This document shows positions 8,995-17,833 of a stretch of 64,000 bases of DNA, in pieces. A program made the position numbers and the translations under genes. The notes under the pieces are model-generated. The model did no database searches, had not been told where the DNA came from, and was given only the letters and a program-made list of their open reading frames with translations. The stretch comes from Gammaproteobacteria bacterium LSUCC0112 (lineage in GTDB: Bacteria > Pseudomonadota > Gammaproteobacteria > Pseudomonadales > Pseudohongiellaceae): assembly GCA_004535785.1 (NCBI GenBank), contig SPIB01000001.1:1011637-1075636 (forward strand). Reading direction: 5' to 3'. Each line of letters opens with the position of its first letter. Position 1 is the first letter of the stretch.

Positions 8995-11265
8995 TCATCG
9001 GGAGGAGCGTAGCAGGCGATCAACGCCAGCGTTGTATAGCGCCAGATCCAGTGCGCGGCGGATACTGGCAGCATCTGTCATCTGCATCACTTCCTCCAGC
9101 ACGGTTTTTGCTGAACTGAGCGTGATTGCTCTGATCACCGCTTTGACACGAAGCAGGGTAGATGCGTTCATGGACAGGATATCAAAACCCATGGCCATCA
9201 ACAGAATCGCGGCGCCGGGGTCGCCCGCCATTTCACCGCAGATACTGACGGTTTTGCCCTCTGCATGCGCACCATCTACCACTTGTTGTAATGCGTTTAG
9301 CACGGCCGGGTGAAACGAGGAATACAGGTCAGCAACACGGGTGTTATTGCGATCGACCGCCAACAGATACTGGGTAAGGTCGTTGCTGCCCACGGACACA
9401 AAGTCGACAATTTTACACAGCGCCCGTGTCAGGTAAACCGCGGCGGGCAGCTCAACCATAACGCCGATGGGCGGCATAATCACATTCAAGCCTTCGTCCT
9501 GCAACTCGCGTAAGGCGCGTTTGATGATCTGTGTGGCGCGATGCACTTCATCCAGATTGGACACCATCGGCAACATAATCTGCAGGTTATTCAGGCCTTC
9601 ACTGGCCCGCAACATGGCGCGCGCCTGCACAATAAAGATTTCCGGATGATCGAGCGTGACGCGAATACCCCGCCACCCCAGAAATGGATTCTCTTCTTCA
9701 ATGGGGAAATAGGGCAGTGACTTGTCACCACCGACGTCCAGCGTACGCATGGTGACTTTTTTGGGTGCAAACGCTTCCAGTTGCTCCCGGTAGATCTCGG
9801 CTTGCTCATCTTCACTGGGGAAACGTTCACTCAACAAAAACGGGACTTCAGTCCGGAACAGCCCGATACCTTCCGCACCATGATCCAGCGAGCGCACCAC
9901 ATCGGTCATCAGGCCGGTATTTACCCACAACCTGACCCGGTGGTCATCGGGTGTCACTGCCGGCAAGTCGATCAGCACTTCCAGCCCACGTACCAGCTGC
10001 TCTTCTTCTTTGATGACTTCGCGGTAGCGCGCCAGCAGTTGATCCGAGGGATTGCTGTAAACCGTGCCATTATAACCGTCGACAATCAGGGAGCGGCCGT
10101 CAAGCTTGTGGTAAGGCAAGTCCACGGCACCCATCACGGTTGGAATGCCCATGGTACGCGCCAGAATAGCAACATGGGAGTTGCCAGACCCCATCACTGA
10201 AATGATGCCGGCCAGCTTTTCACGCGGCACTTCCATGAGCATGGACGGCGCCAGCTCTTCACCAATCAGAATGGTATGGGCAGGATACTCGCGTGGTGTG
10301 GACCGCTCGGTCTCTTGCAAATAGAACAGCACGCGACTGCACAGGTCTTTAATGTCCGCAGCGCGTTCGCGTAAATAGGGATCTTTCATTTGTTCAAAGG
10401 CTTTGACGTGATCATTGGCGACATCGGCCAGCGCGCCTTGTGCCCAGCTGCCTTGCCGAATGAGATCCATGACCTCACGTCCCAGCGCATCGTCATCCAG
10501 CATGCGCAGATAAACGTCGAACAATTCGCGCTCTTCGGGTCGCAACTGCTGGCCTACCGATTCACCCAACGCACGAATGTCAGAGCGAACGGCTTCGAGA
10601 GCCTTCTGGAAACTTTTTAATTCTGCAGGAATGTCATCGGTAGTGCGTGCCGGAATCAGTTTCAGATCTGCATGCGGGAAGACCACAACGCCCTGGCCAA
10701 TCGCCACGCCCGAGGCCCCTGAAATGCCGCTGAAACTGGCATCGGCACGTCGTTGGCCCGAAGGGCTGGTACCCTGAATCGCACCCGTCGCTTCTGCAGC
10801 TGCAATAACCCCGGATAACTGCGCAGACAAGGTAATCAGAAACGCTTCTTCACCGGCATCAAAATAGCGCTTCTCACGGTGCTGAACGACCAATACCCCC
10901 AATACCTTGCGATGGTGAATAATTGGCACGCCCAGAAATGAACTGAATGCCTCTTCACCGGTTTCGGACAGATAATGGTAATTCGGGTGCGCCTGTGCAT
11001 CCTGCAGATTAACCGGTTCGCCATTGCGGGCGACCAATCCAACCAGACCTTCATCGAGCTGCAAACTGACATGCCCAACGGATTCTTTACGCAGACCTTC
11101 TGACGCCATCAGCACATGACAGCTGATATCGGTGTCCAGCAAATAAACGGAACACACCTGTGTATGCATGGCATCGCGCACCCGCGACACAATCACGTCG
11201 AGAGCGGACTGCAGGTCCGTGGCGGCATTCACCTCCTGGACTATTTCGCGCAATCTATCAAGCAT
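8995..11265 (-). CDS. ptsP: Phosphoenolpyruvate-protein phosphotransferase PtsP (EI-Ntr)
   Basis: EI of the nitrogen PTS, 756 residues, autophosphorylating from PEP and passing phosphate to NPr. An N-terminal GAF domain (about residues 1-165) distinguishes it from sugar-PTS EI. The PEP-utiliser N domain begins near residue 175, and the phosphohistidine is in 'GNSHVAILARTMGIPTVMG' near residue 366. The C-terminal PEP-binding barrel shows 'LFRTEVPFL', 'RTLDVGGDKSLPYF' and 'ICGEMAGDP'. It is co-transcribed with rppH, a pairing conserved across gammaproteobacteria. No NPr or EIIA-Ntr gene is in the window. Confidence 0.95.
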   Translation of the reverse strand: MLDRLREIVQEVNAATDLQSALDVIVSRVRDAMHTQVCSVYLLDTDISCHVLMASEGLRKESVGHVSLQLDEGLVGLVARNGEPVNLQDAQAHPNYHYLSETGEEAFSSFLGVPIIHHRKVLGVLVVQHREKRYFDAGEEAFLITLSAQLSGVIAAAEATGAIQGTSPSGQRRADASFSGISGASGVAIGQGVVVFPHADLKLIPARTTDDIPAELKSFQKALEAVRSDIRALGESVGQQLRPEERELFDVYLRMLDDDALGREVMDLIRQGSWAQGALADVANDHVKAFEQMKDPYLRERAADIKDLCSRVLFYLQETERSTPREYPAHTILIGEELAPSMLMEVPREKLAGIISVMGSGNSHVAILARTMGIPTVMGAVDLPYHKLDGRSLIVDGYNGTVYSNPSDQLLARYREVIKEEEQLVRGLEVLIDLPAVTPDDHRVRLWVNTGLMTDVVRSLDHGAEGIGLFRTEVPFLLSERFPSEDEQAEIYREQLEAFAPKKVTMRTLDVGGDKSLPYFPIEEENPFLGWRGIRVTLDHPEIFIVQARAMLRASEGLNNLQIMLPMVSNLDEVHRATQIIKRALRELQDEGLNVIMPPIGVMVELPAAVYLTRALCKIVDFVSVGSNDLTQYLLAVDRNNTRVADLYSSFHPAVLNALQQVVDGAHAEGKTVSICGEMAGDPGAAILLMAMGFDILSMNASTLLRVKAVIRAITLSSAKTVLEEVMQMTDAASIRRALDLALYNAGVDRLLRSSR

Positions 11266-11295
11266 AACAAGGGTGCTCAGATGCCTGTAGGCGTC

Positions 11296-11784
11296 TTATG
11301 AAATGATAAAGCGGTTCAAGGGCTTGACCAGCTGCTTAAGCGCCTGACGATAAACTTCGCGCTTGAATTCAATTACTTGACTCAGCGGATACCAGAAACT
11401 GACCCATTGCCAATCGTCGAACTCAGGCGATACGTGTTGATTGGACAGGCAGATACGTGACTCATCTCCCTTCAATCCCAGCAAAAACCATTTCTGCTTC
11501 TGACCGATACATACCGGATTGGTGTTTTGCCGGATATAGTTTTTCGGCAATTGGTAGTACAACCAATCCCGGGTGCTGGACAGAATTTCGACGTCCCTGG
11601 CCTCCAGACCGACTTCTTCTTTCAACTCACGGTACATCGCTTGTTGCAGGCGTTCACCATGGCGAATGCCGCCCTGCGGAAACTGCCAGGCATCCTGACC
11701 AATACGTTTGGCCCACATCACCTGCCCTTTTTGATTGCAGATGATAATACCGACATTCGGCCTGAAACCTTCAGCATCGATCAT
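11296..11784 (-). CDS. rppH: RNA pyrophosphohydrolase RppH
   Basis: Nudix hydrolase of 162 residues that removes pyrophosphate from mRNA 5' ends to start decay. The Nudix box runs from 'GGIRHGER' to 'RELKEEVGL' near residues 38-60 and has the full Gx5Ex7REUxEExGU spacing. '[20 protein letters not shown]' and 'WQFPQGG' are typical of RppH rather than other Nudix enzymes. It heads the minus-strand operon with ptsP 30 bases downstream. Divergent from the HAD hydrolase gene. Confidence 0.95.
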   Translation of the reverse strand: MIDAEGFRPNVGIIICNQKGQVMWAKRIGQDAWQFPQGGIRHGERLQQAMYRELKEEVGLEARDVEILSSTRDWLYYQLPKNYIRQNTNPVCIGQKQKWFLLGLKGDESRICLSNQHVSPEFDDWQWVSFWYPLSQVIEFKREVYRQALKQLVKPLNRFIIS

Positions 11785-11898
11785 GTGGTATCCCGCTTCC
11801 CCGTGGTTGAACAGTGCTCAGATCAGCCGACGTTAACGGCTCTGACAGCTCCGCATTGTTTCACAATTTTGCACGGCAAAAAAGCGCGCTCCTCAGGT

Positions 11899-11904
11899 TA
11901 TAAT
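11899..11904 (+). promoter_or_regulatory. Candidate -10 element upstream of the HAD hydrolase
   Basis: A perfect TATAAT lies 36 bases before the ATG at 11941 in the 156-base divergent gap between rppH and the HAD hydrolase. I see no good -35 at 16-18 bases; TTGCAC at 11869-11874 is too far. It would need an activator or an extended -10. Confidence 0.35.
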
Positions 11905-11940
11905 GATGCTGCTGTCAACCACCCCCCGGATACCCATAAC

Positions 11941-12612
11941 ATGCGAAGACTGGCCATTTTTGATCTTGATAACACACTGCTGGGCGGCGATAGCGATCAC
12001 GCCTGGGGGGAATACCTCATTCATACAGGCCTGGTGGATGCTGAGGAGCATCGCCGTCGCAATGACGGTTTTTATGCACAGTACAAACAAGGCGTGTTGG
12101 ATATGAATGAATATCTGGAGTTTGCTATTGCTCCAGTGGTTGGTTTCAGCAAGCCGCGACTTGCGCAGTTGCATGCCGAATTTATGCAGCAATTTGTGGA
12201 GCCGATGATGCTGCCGGCAGCGCAGTCACTGGTCAATCAACATAAATCCGCAGGTGATCTCTGTTTGATCGTGACCGCAACCAACCGTTTTGTGACCGGA
12301 CCAATCGCCGAGCGGCTGGGTGTGCACGATCTGATAGCGACTGATCTCGAGATCAAACAAGACGTTTTTACCGGCAAAATTTCCGGTATTCCTTGTTTCA
12401 AAGCAGGTAAAATCACGAAATTGCAGGATTGGTTACATGCACGAGGCGATGCCTCGCTGGGTCTGCACAACAGCATTTTTTACAGCGATTCATTCAACGA
12501 TATACCGCTGCTGGAGGTTGCAACCGAAGCCGTTGCTGTTGACCCGGACGATACACTGAAAGCTCATGCCACCAGCAAAGGCTGGCGCATCATCAGCCTG
12601 AGATCAGCGTAA
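11941..12612 (+). CDS. HAD-superfamily hydrolase, SerB-like subclass IB
   Basis: A 223-residue phosphatase of the HAD-IB subfamily. Motif I is 'IFDLDNTLLGGDSD' near residues 6-19, with two nucleophile-region Asp residues. Motif II Thr is in 'LIVTATNRFVT', and motif IV is 'YSDSFNDIPLLE' near 181-192. The helical cap between motifs I and II matches this subclass rather than true SerB. The same gene lies next to rppH-ptsP in Pseudomonas. Substrate is unknown; a histidinol- or phospho-sugar-type phosphatase is possible. Its last 20 bases overlap the convergent ACT-domain gene. Confidence 0.85.
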   Translation: MRRLAIFDLDNTLLGGDSDHAWGEYLIHTGLVDAEEHRRRNDGFYAQYKQGVLDMNEYLEFAIAPVVGFSKPRLAQLHAEFMQQFVEPMMLPAAQSLVNQHKSAGDLCLIVTATNRFVTGPIAERLGVHDLIATDLEIKQDVFTGKISGIPCFKAGKITKLQDWLHARGDASLGLHNSIFYSDSFNDIPLLEVATEAVAVDPDDTLKAHATSKGWRIISLRSA

Positions 12613-13111
12613 GATCAACAATCAGATCATCCGCCAGCTGTTCCAGCTCGGTACGCAGCGCCTGAATATCCAGACCCGTCGGGAGGTGCAGAAGCGCGTT
12701 TGCCTTGAACAGCACATCAGATGACATGGGAGCCGGCACGCACTCTGTGTCCAGATCGTCCACGTTCACGTACTGCCTGGCCAGTACACCTGAGACATCA
12801 CGAATGATGCCCGGTCTGTCGTTGGTGACCAGACTCAGCCGCCACTGTTGCTGAACAACATCAGGTTCAGCATGGGCAGTGCGTTCAACCACCAACTTCA
12901 GCCGCGGCGACAGCGCGTCCAGGGCAGCAATCAAGTCATCAGCATGCAGCTCATCAACACTGATCCGCAAAATGCCGGCAAATTTGCCGGCGAGACGCGA
13001 CATGTTGCTTTCCAGCCAATTGCCCTGATGTTGCGCGACTATTTGCGCCAAAGATTCCACCAGACCCGGCTGATCATTGCCAATCAGTGTCAGTACCAGA
13101 AATGTTTTCAC
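12593..13111 (-). CDS. GcvR-like protein with two ACT domains
   Basis: A 172-residue protein built of two ACT regulatory domains. The first begins 'LTLIGNDQPGLVESLAQIVA' and the second 'LSLVTNDRPGIIRDVSGVLA', the latter near residues 90-110. The N-D-x-P-G pattern in both repeats is typical of GcvR-type glycine-cleavage regulators, which act by protein contact rather than by DNA binding. The start chosen is GTG 13111, which has AGGGAG about 9 bases upstream. GTG 13138 would add nine residues. No gcvA or glycine-cleavage genes are nearby, so the regulatory target is open. Confidence 0.8.
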   Translation of the reverse strand: MKTFLVLTLIGNDQPGLVESLAQIVAQHQGNWLESNMSRLAGKFAGILRISVDELHADDLIAALDALSPRLKLVVERTAHAEPDVVQQQWRLSLVTNDRPGIIRDVSGVLARQYVNVDDLDTECVPAPMSSDVLFKANALLHLPTGLDIQALRTELEQLADDLIVDLTLISG

Positions 13112-13157
13112 TGCAAGCTGCTCCCTTTGTGTCGCCACGTGTTAAACCTGATGGCGA

Positions 13158-14309
13158 TCAAACCTCGATCATCACCCGACGTGGGAATTGGCCAAATTCT
13201 TCCCAGTAACTGACGCGTTCGGGCAAATCTTCTGCCAACGCCTGGGAATGTCCATTAACGTCAGTCGCACGTGACACCACGGTGTGTTCGCCTGGTGTTG
13301 CGCCAGTCCAATCAAAATGGAAAGGTTTCCAGCTGTATTGACTGGCCTGCGGATCGATACTGGCTTGCTGCCAGGGGCCGCCGTCAATACTGACTTCGAT
13401 GCTCTGTAATGGCGTGCCGTCACTGAGCGCAAAACCACTGATCCGATGCACATTACCGCGTTTTGTAACGCGCGCCACGACTGATTTCAGGTTCATGCGC
13501 GCCACCGAGTTTTCCACCCAGCGCTCCTGATTACCGACCATCTCACGTTTCAGCGTCACGTAATCCCGGCCCATAAAACGGCCCATATAACGCGTATCCT
13601 GCACATGAATCTGGGTGAGCCACTTCACATTGGCCACGCCATAAAACCCCGGAATCAACAGACGTACCGGCCGGCCGTGGTGAACGGGCAGTGGCTGACC
13701 ATTCATTTCGTACACAATCATGTTATCCGGGCGCATGGCATCTTCGAGGGACAAACTGCGTGCAAACACTTTTTCTACCTGTCGCCCGCGAATCTCCTCG
13801 GTACCCACATCGCCGCCAAAAAATACAATCTCGCGCCCGGCTGGCTGCACACCGGCCTGCTCCAGCAAGGCGGGCAGGCTGACACCACGCCAACGTGCAT
13901 TACCAACCAGGCCGTGGAACATGCGGTTTCCATTACCGCCACATTCGAAGCCAGCATCGATTTCTTTGCCCGGCAGGGCGCGCAACTCATCCAGCGTAAA
14001 ACTGAGTTCCCGATTGACCAAGCCCGTTAAATCAAGCTTGTAGTTGGCCACATCAAGCTCAGGCTGACCGTAATGCTGTACGACGTAAAAATCGTTGCTG
14101 TAAAAGCTGTCGATCTGACGCGTATCAATGACATGCGTGCGACCAGGTTGGCGAGGCGTAGGCGAATACCCGTCAGGTAGATCCAGAAAAGTCATCAGGC
14201 GCTCATCCTGCGCCAGCGCGAACCATGGGAATCCGGCGGTCGCGGCGATAAGCCCTGCGCTAACACCTGCTTTGAGAAGTTGCCTGCGACTTTCGTTTTC
14301 TGCTGTCAT
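13158..14309 (-). CDS. Sulfite-oxidase-family molybdoenzyme, Tat-exported
   Basis: A 383-residue precursor with a twin-arginine signal (SRRQLLKAG, residues 8-16, then a hydrophobic stretch ending ALAQ near 35). The mature part has the oxidoreductase molybdopterin domain: 'DAGFECGGNGNRMFHG' supplies the Mo-ligand Cys near residue 122, and 'PVRLLIPGFYGVANVKWL' is typical. A C-terminal Mo-co dimerisation domain begins near residue 250 ('SVVARVT...'). This two-domain layout matches SorA/SoxC-type sulfite dehydrogenases and not MsrP/YedY, which lacks the dimerisation domain. No cytochrome or heme subunit is adjacent, so the electron acceptor is unknown. Start ATG 14309 puts the Tat motif at the N-terminus. 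Confidence 0.87.
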   Translation of the reverse strand: MTAENESRRQLLKAGVSAGLIAATAGFPWFALAQDERLMTFLDLPDGYSPTPRQPGRTHVIDTRQIDSFYSNDFYVVQHYGQPELDVANYKLDLTGLVNRELSFTLDELRALPGKEIDAGFECGGNGNRMFHGLVGNARWRGVSLPALLEQAGVQPAGREIVFFGGDVGTEEIRGRQVEKVFARSLSLEDAMRPDNMIVYEMNGQPLPVHHGRPVRLLIPGFYGVANVKWLTQIHVQDTRYMGRFMGRDYVTLKREMVGNQERWVENSVARMNLKSVVARVTKRGNVHRISGFALSDGTPLQSIEVSIDGGPWQQASIDPQASQYSWKPFHFDWTGATPGEHTVVSRATDVNGHSQALAEDLPERVSYWEEFGQFPRRVMIEV

Positions 14310-14361
14310 GATTGCCCGCCTTATTTTTATAGATTTGAACGATTTTTTAGACACTTTCCTG

Positions 14362-15813
14362 TCAGTGCTGATGACCGCCAGGCCCGTGCACATGACGATG
14401 GGCGACTTCCTCGGCACTGGCAGGCCTCACACCCAGAATCTCGATTTGATAGTGCAACGTACGCCCTGCGTATGGATGGTTGGTATCCACATCCACATTA
14501 AACTTGCCAACTTTCATCACCAGCGCATTTTTAAGCCCCTGGTTGGTTTTCATGGTGACAATCGAACCCGGCACCAGTGTTTTGGGATTGATGTTGCCGT
14601 GCAGATGCTTGATTGGCAGCCTCATCAGATCATTGGAGGTACGCATGCCGTACGCCAGCTCTGGTGGCAAGGTGATATTGATGGCATCACCCGCTTTTTT
14701 GCCGTGCAGGGCTTGTTCAAGCCCCGCAATCACATTGCCATGCCCGTGCAGGTAAAACAGCGGCTGTCTTCCAAACGATTCTTCAAGCCATGGGGAAAAA
14801 CTGCCATCCGGTCTACGTTCGCGCAGTCGGTAATGGAACGCCACAACACGATTCACATCCACACGCAATGTCAGATGCTGAGGAGGCTCCTGAACGGCGC
14901 TGAAACTGATCGATGCCCCCTGAACGGATGGTTTTTCAATCGGGGCGTCGGGCACTGCTTCAGGGGCAGGCACCGCCTCAGGCACAGATTTTTTGGATGT
15001 GATTGCCTTTTTCTTTTTTATTTCCGCTACTACAGGTTCAGCAGCCTTTTTGACACTTGAGGACTTTTTCACCGATGCCGCCTTTTTAACGGGCGCTGCT
15101 TGTTTAACTGCAGGAGGTTTTGCGGCAGGCGCTGTCTTTTTGGCGACCGCCGTTTTTGCTTTTACCGGCGCTGCGATGTCGTTGACCGGAGCAGATTTTT
15201 TGGCTGCGGTTGCCTTGGCTTTAGCTTTAGCCGGTGCGAGGTCTTTTTCAGCAACGGGTTTAGCGACTGATGCTTTTTTAGTGACTGGCGTTTTTTTGTT
15301 TACCGGAGTCGTTGACTCGACGGCGCCAGCTTTGGTCTTTTTAGTTGATGCCACTACAGCTTTATTTGAGGCAGGTGCTTTTTTTACGGCCACCGGCTTT
15401 TCTGCTGCAGCAACCTTGGCTGTTTTTGGCTTGACAGCGGCGACTTTTACCACAGCCGACTTAACAGCGACTGGCTTGGATGCAGCAGCCCTCACGCCAG
15501 CGACTTTTGCGGCCGGCGATTGACTTGCAGCCACCTTGGCAGCCGTCGCCTTTTTTACAGTCGCTTTTGTCGCAGTCGTCTTGGCAGCCGGCACCTTGGT
15601 TGCTGCTGCTTTGGTTGCTGCTGCCTTGGTTGCTGCTGCCTTGGTTGCTGCTGCCTTGGTTGCTGTTGCCTTGGTTGCTGTTGCCTTAACAGCCGTTGAT
15701 TTTGCCGCGACAGCTTTAGGTGCAGCGGGCGCTTTTGCTGCTGCTTTTTTTGCCGTGCCGTCTTTTGCCGCAACAGTTGCGGCGGTTTTGCTTCTGGTTC
15801 TGGATTCCGTCAT
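14362..15813 (-). CDS. Histone-H1-like Lys/Ala-rich tail fused to a SlyD-type FKBP peptidyl-prolyl isomerase
   Basis: A 483-residue protein in two parts. Residues 1 to about 290 are almost only Ala, Lys, Val, Thr, Pro and Ser, with no hydrophobic core and repeated AATKA and KKA units, like AlgP or eukaryotic H1 tails. A short acidic/Pro linker follows near 290-315. Residues 316-483 are a full SlyD-type FKBP: 'PLFYLHGHGNVIAGLEQAL' core, 'AYG', an inserted chaperone-like flap, 'DTNHPYAGRTLHYQIEILGV' and a His-rich end 'HRHVHGPGGHQH'. Family knowledge suggests prolyl isomerisation and metal binding for the C-part, and DNA or RNA binding for the tail. The combination suggests a nucleoid-associated isomerase, which is inference. 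Confidence 0.85.
   Translation of the reverse strand: MTESRTRSKTAATVAAKDGTAKKAAAKAPAAPKAVAAKSTAVKATATKATATKAAATKAAATKAAATKAAATKVPAAKTTATKATVKKATAAKVAASQSPAAKVAGVRAAASKPVAVKSAVVKVAAVKPKTAKVAAAEKPVAVKKAPASNKAVVASTKKTKAGAVESTTPVNKKTPVTKKASVAKPVAEKDLAPAKAKAKATAAKKSAPVNDIAAPVKAKTAVAKKTAPAAKPPAVKQAAPVKKAASVKKSSSVKKAAEPVVAEIKKKKAITSKKSVPEAVPAPEAVPDAPIEKPSVQGASISFSAVQEPPQHLTLRVDVNRVVAFHYRLRERRPDGSFSPWLEESFGRQPLFYLHGHGNVIAGLEQALHGKKAGDAINITLPPELAYGMRTSNDLMRLPIKHLHGNINPKTLVPGSIVTMKTNQGLKNALVMKVGKFNVDVDTNHPYAGRTLHYQIEILGVRPASAEEVAHRHVHGPGGHQH
15596..15685. repeat. Six tandem copies of a 15-bp unit inside the H1-like tail
   Basis: The plus-strand unit TTGGTTGCTGCTGCC occurs six times in register, with only C/T changes in three copies. 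In the minus-strand gene each unit encodes a five-residue Lys-Ala-Ala-Ala-Thr step (KAAAT). The length is a multiple of three, so gain or loss of copies keeps frame and would change tail length between strains. Confidence 0.9.
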
Positions 15814-15997
15814 GGCGAACTCTCTCTGTCAGGAGGCCCGATTCTAGCAGATTGCCTGCATGTTAAAAGAGCAGGTGCTGCTATGAATTGGCTTTATCTT
15901 CAGCAGGTAAAAAAAACAGTTTCGCGTGGGCATCGGCTTTGATATAAATCCAGCTGCTCCTGTGTACAACGACAAGAACTGTTTCAGAGGTTATACC

Positions 15998-16417
15998 ATG
16001 TCATTAAAAGGCACAAAAACTGAAGAAAACCTGAAGGCAGCATTTGCTGGTGAATCACAAGCCAATCGTCGCTATCTCTATTTTGCACAAAAGGCTGATG
16101 TAGAAGGCTACAACGATGTGTCAGCATTGTTCCGCTCTACCGCCGAAGGTGAAACCGGACACGCCCACGGTCACCTTGAGTATCTTGAAGAAGTAGGTGA
16201 TCCGGCAACAGGTATGCCTATCGGCAGCACTGCAGATAATCTGCGCTCAGCGGTCGCCGGAGAAACACACGAGTACACGGACATGTACCCGGGCATGGCC
16301 AAAGACGCGCGCGATGAGGGCTTTGACGAAATAGCTGACTGGATGGAAACGCTGGCCAAAGCCGAGCGTTCTCATGCCAACCGCTTCCAGAAAGCATTGG
16401 ATGCGCTCGACGACTGA
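15998..16417 (+). CDS. Rubrerythrin-family protein lacking the rubredoxin domain
   Basis: A 139-residue four-helix diiron protein. Glu/His ligands are visible in 'AFAGESQANRRYLYFA' (Glu near 18), 'AEGETGHAHGH' (Glu and His near 50-53), 'AGETHEY' (Glu near 88) and 'AKAERSHANRF' (Glu and His near 122-125). Classical rubrerythrins (about 190 residues) carry a C-terminal rubredoxin CxxC pair, which is absent here. Family role: hydrogen peroxide reduction. ATG 15998 has AGAGG about 8 bases upstream. The next two genes, an Fe-S protein and DUF3501, are a recurrent set with this type and may supply electrons. Confidence 0.9.
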   Translation: MSLKGTKTEENLKAAFAGESQANRRYLYFAQKADVEGYNDVSALFRSTAEGETGHAHGHLEYLEEVGDPATGMPIGSTADNLRSAVAGETHEYTDMYPGMAKDARDEGFDEIADWMETLAKAERSHANRFQKALDALDD

Positions 16418-16490
16418 CAAGGTTCGGTTCTAAAACGCGCGCCGGTCACTCACCCGGTGCGCTACGATCCTTTTTATCCGGGGCAGCATC

Positions 16491-17831
16491 ATGTCTGACG
16501 AAAAACGCGAGGGCGGGCTTGGTGCCCCAACCCGTTACCCGCTTGGCCAGCACGGCGAAAAATTCTACGACAAGCAAGACCTTCATAAGGAACTGGAGAG
16601 AGTTTACGATATTTGTCATGGCTGCCGCCGCTGTGTCAGCCTGTGTAATTCTTTTCCGACCCTGTTTGATCTGGTTGACGAAAGCGACACCATGGAAGTT
16701 GATGGTGTTGCCGTTGCTGACTACCAGAAAGTTGTTGATCAGTGTTATCTGTGCGACTTGTGTTATCTGACAAAATGCCCTTATGTGCCGCCCCACGAGT
16801 GGAATCTGGATTTCCCACACTTGATGCTGCGCGCCAAAATTGTCAACTTTGAAGATGGCAACACTAAATTCCGCGACCGACTGATTACCAGCACCGACAT
16901 GATTGGCAAGGCTGCCACTCTCCCTGTGATCAATACCATCGTTAATGCGGTCACAAATAACAAGACTGCTCGCGGGGCATTGGAAAAAACACTGGAGATT
17001 CATCAGGACGCGTGGCTGCCAGCATACTCACGTCCGACATTACGCACATCACTGGCAAACGCGTTTGAATCTGCAACGCCCGATGAGGCGGCCCGTGACA
17101 ATGGCAAGGTTGTGTTATTTACCACCTGTTACTGCAACTTTAACGAGCCCGCGATTGGGGACAGCCTTTACAAAGTGCTTCGGCACAATAACGTCAGTGT
17201 CTCGCTGATGGCGCGAGAGCATTGCTGCGGCATGCCGAAACTCGAACTGGGCGATTTAAAAGCCGTCGAAATGCTGATGCAGAGAAATATCCCGGAGCTC
17301 TACCAAAAAGCAATGGAGGGCTGGAGCATTCTGGCAGCCGTGCCTTCTTGCGTGCTGATGTTCAAGCAGGAGCTGCCGTTGTTGTACCCGGACGACGAGC
17401 GGGTGCAGGTAGTTGCACGCGCATTTCACGATCCGTTTGAATACTTGCACAAGCTGCATAAGGCAGGAAAGCTCAATACCCAATTCAAAAACAGTCTGGG
17501 CAATGTCAGTTATCATGTTGCCTGTCATCAGCGGGTACAGAGCATCGGTCCCAGAACACGACAGATTCTTGAACTGGTGCCGGGAACAACCGTTAAAACC
17601 ATAGAGCGCTGCTCCGGGCATGATGGCACGTACGCCGTGAAAAAAGAGTCACGGGCCTTCGCAAACAAAATCGTGGCGCCCGTCGTCAAACAGATCAAAC
17701 AACAGGCCCCTGATCACTTTGGTAGTGACTGCCCGGTTGCCGGTCGCCATATTGAGACAAACCTGGCGACAGATCAGGTGCATGAACATCCCCTGCAGTT
17801 ACTTTGCAAGGCTTATGGCATTGAGGAGTAG
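16491..17831 (+). CDS. Heterodisulfide-reductase-like Fe-S oxidoreductase
   Basis: A 446-residue soluble iron-sulfur protein. Two 4Fe-4S motifs lie near the N-terminus: CHGCRRCVSLC near residues 42-52 and CYLCDLCYLTKCP near 85-97. The C-terminal half has two CCG-type half-sites: 'FTTCYCNFNEP' with 'REHCCGMPK' near 245, and 'VACHQRVQ' with 'ERCSGHDG' near 370; the second has Ser in place of the usual second Cys. This is the GlpC/HdrD architecture. It lies 73 bases after the rubrerythrin gene and 2 bases before DUF3501. I infer it is the electron donor or maturation partner of the rubrerythrin; no flavoprotein is adjacent. Confidence 0.85.
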   Translation: MSDEKREGGLGAPTRYPLGQHGEKFYDKQDLHKELERVYDICHGCRRCVSLCNSFPTLFDLVDESDTMEVDGVAVADYQKVVDQCYLCDLCYLTKCPYVPPHEWNLDFPHLMLRAKIVNFEDGNTKFRDRLITSTDMIGKAATLPVINTIVNAVTNNKTARGALEKTLEIHQDAWLPAYSRPTLRTSLANAFESATPDEAARDNGKVVLFTTCYCNFNEPAIGDSLYKVLRHNNVSVSLMAREHCCGMPKLELGDLKAVEMLMQRNIPELYQKAMEGWSILAAVPSCVLMFKQELPLLYPDDERVQVVARAFHDPFEYLHKLHKAGKLNTQFKNSLGNVSYHVACHQRVQSIGPRTRQILELVPGTTVKTIERCSGHDGTYAVKKESRAFANKIVAPVVKQIKQQAPDHFGSDCPVAGRHIETNLATDQVHEHPLQLLCKAYGIEE

Positions 17832-17833
17832 AG

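Noticed and set aside
14993-15523. A long plus-strand open frame rich in Ala, Leu, Phe and Thr opposite the H1-like tail
   Set aside because: It is the reverse complement of Lys/Ala-rich codons. Low-complexity tails make long false frames on the other strand, and the hydrophobic look comes only from complementing AAA/GCN codons.
15596-15685. A CRISPR-like array
   Set aside because: The 15-bp units are directly adjacent with no spacers, and they encode a continuous repeat in a protein.
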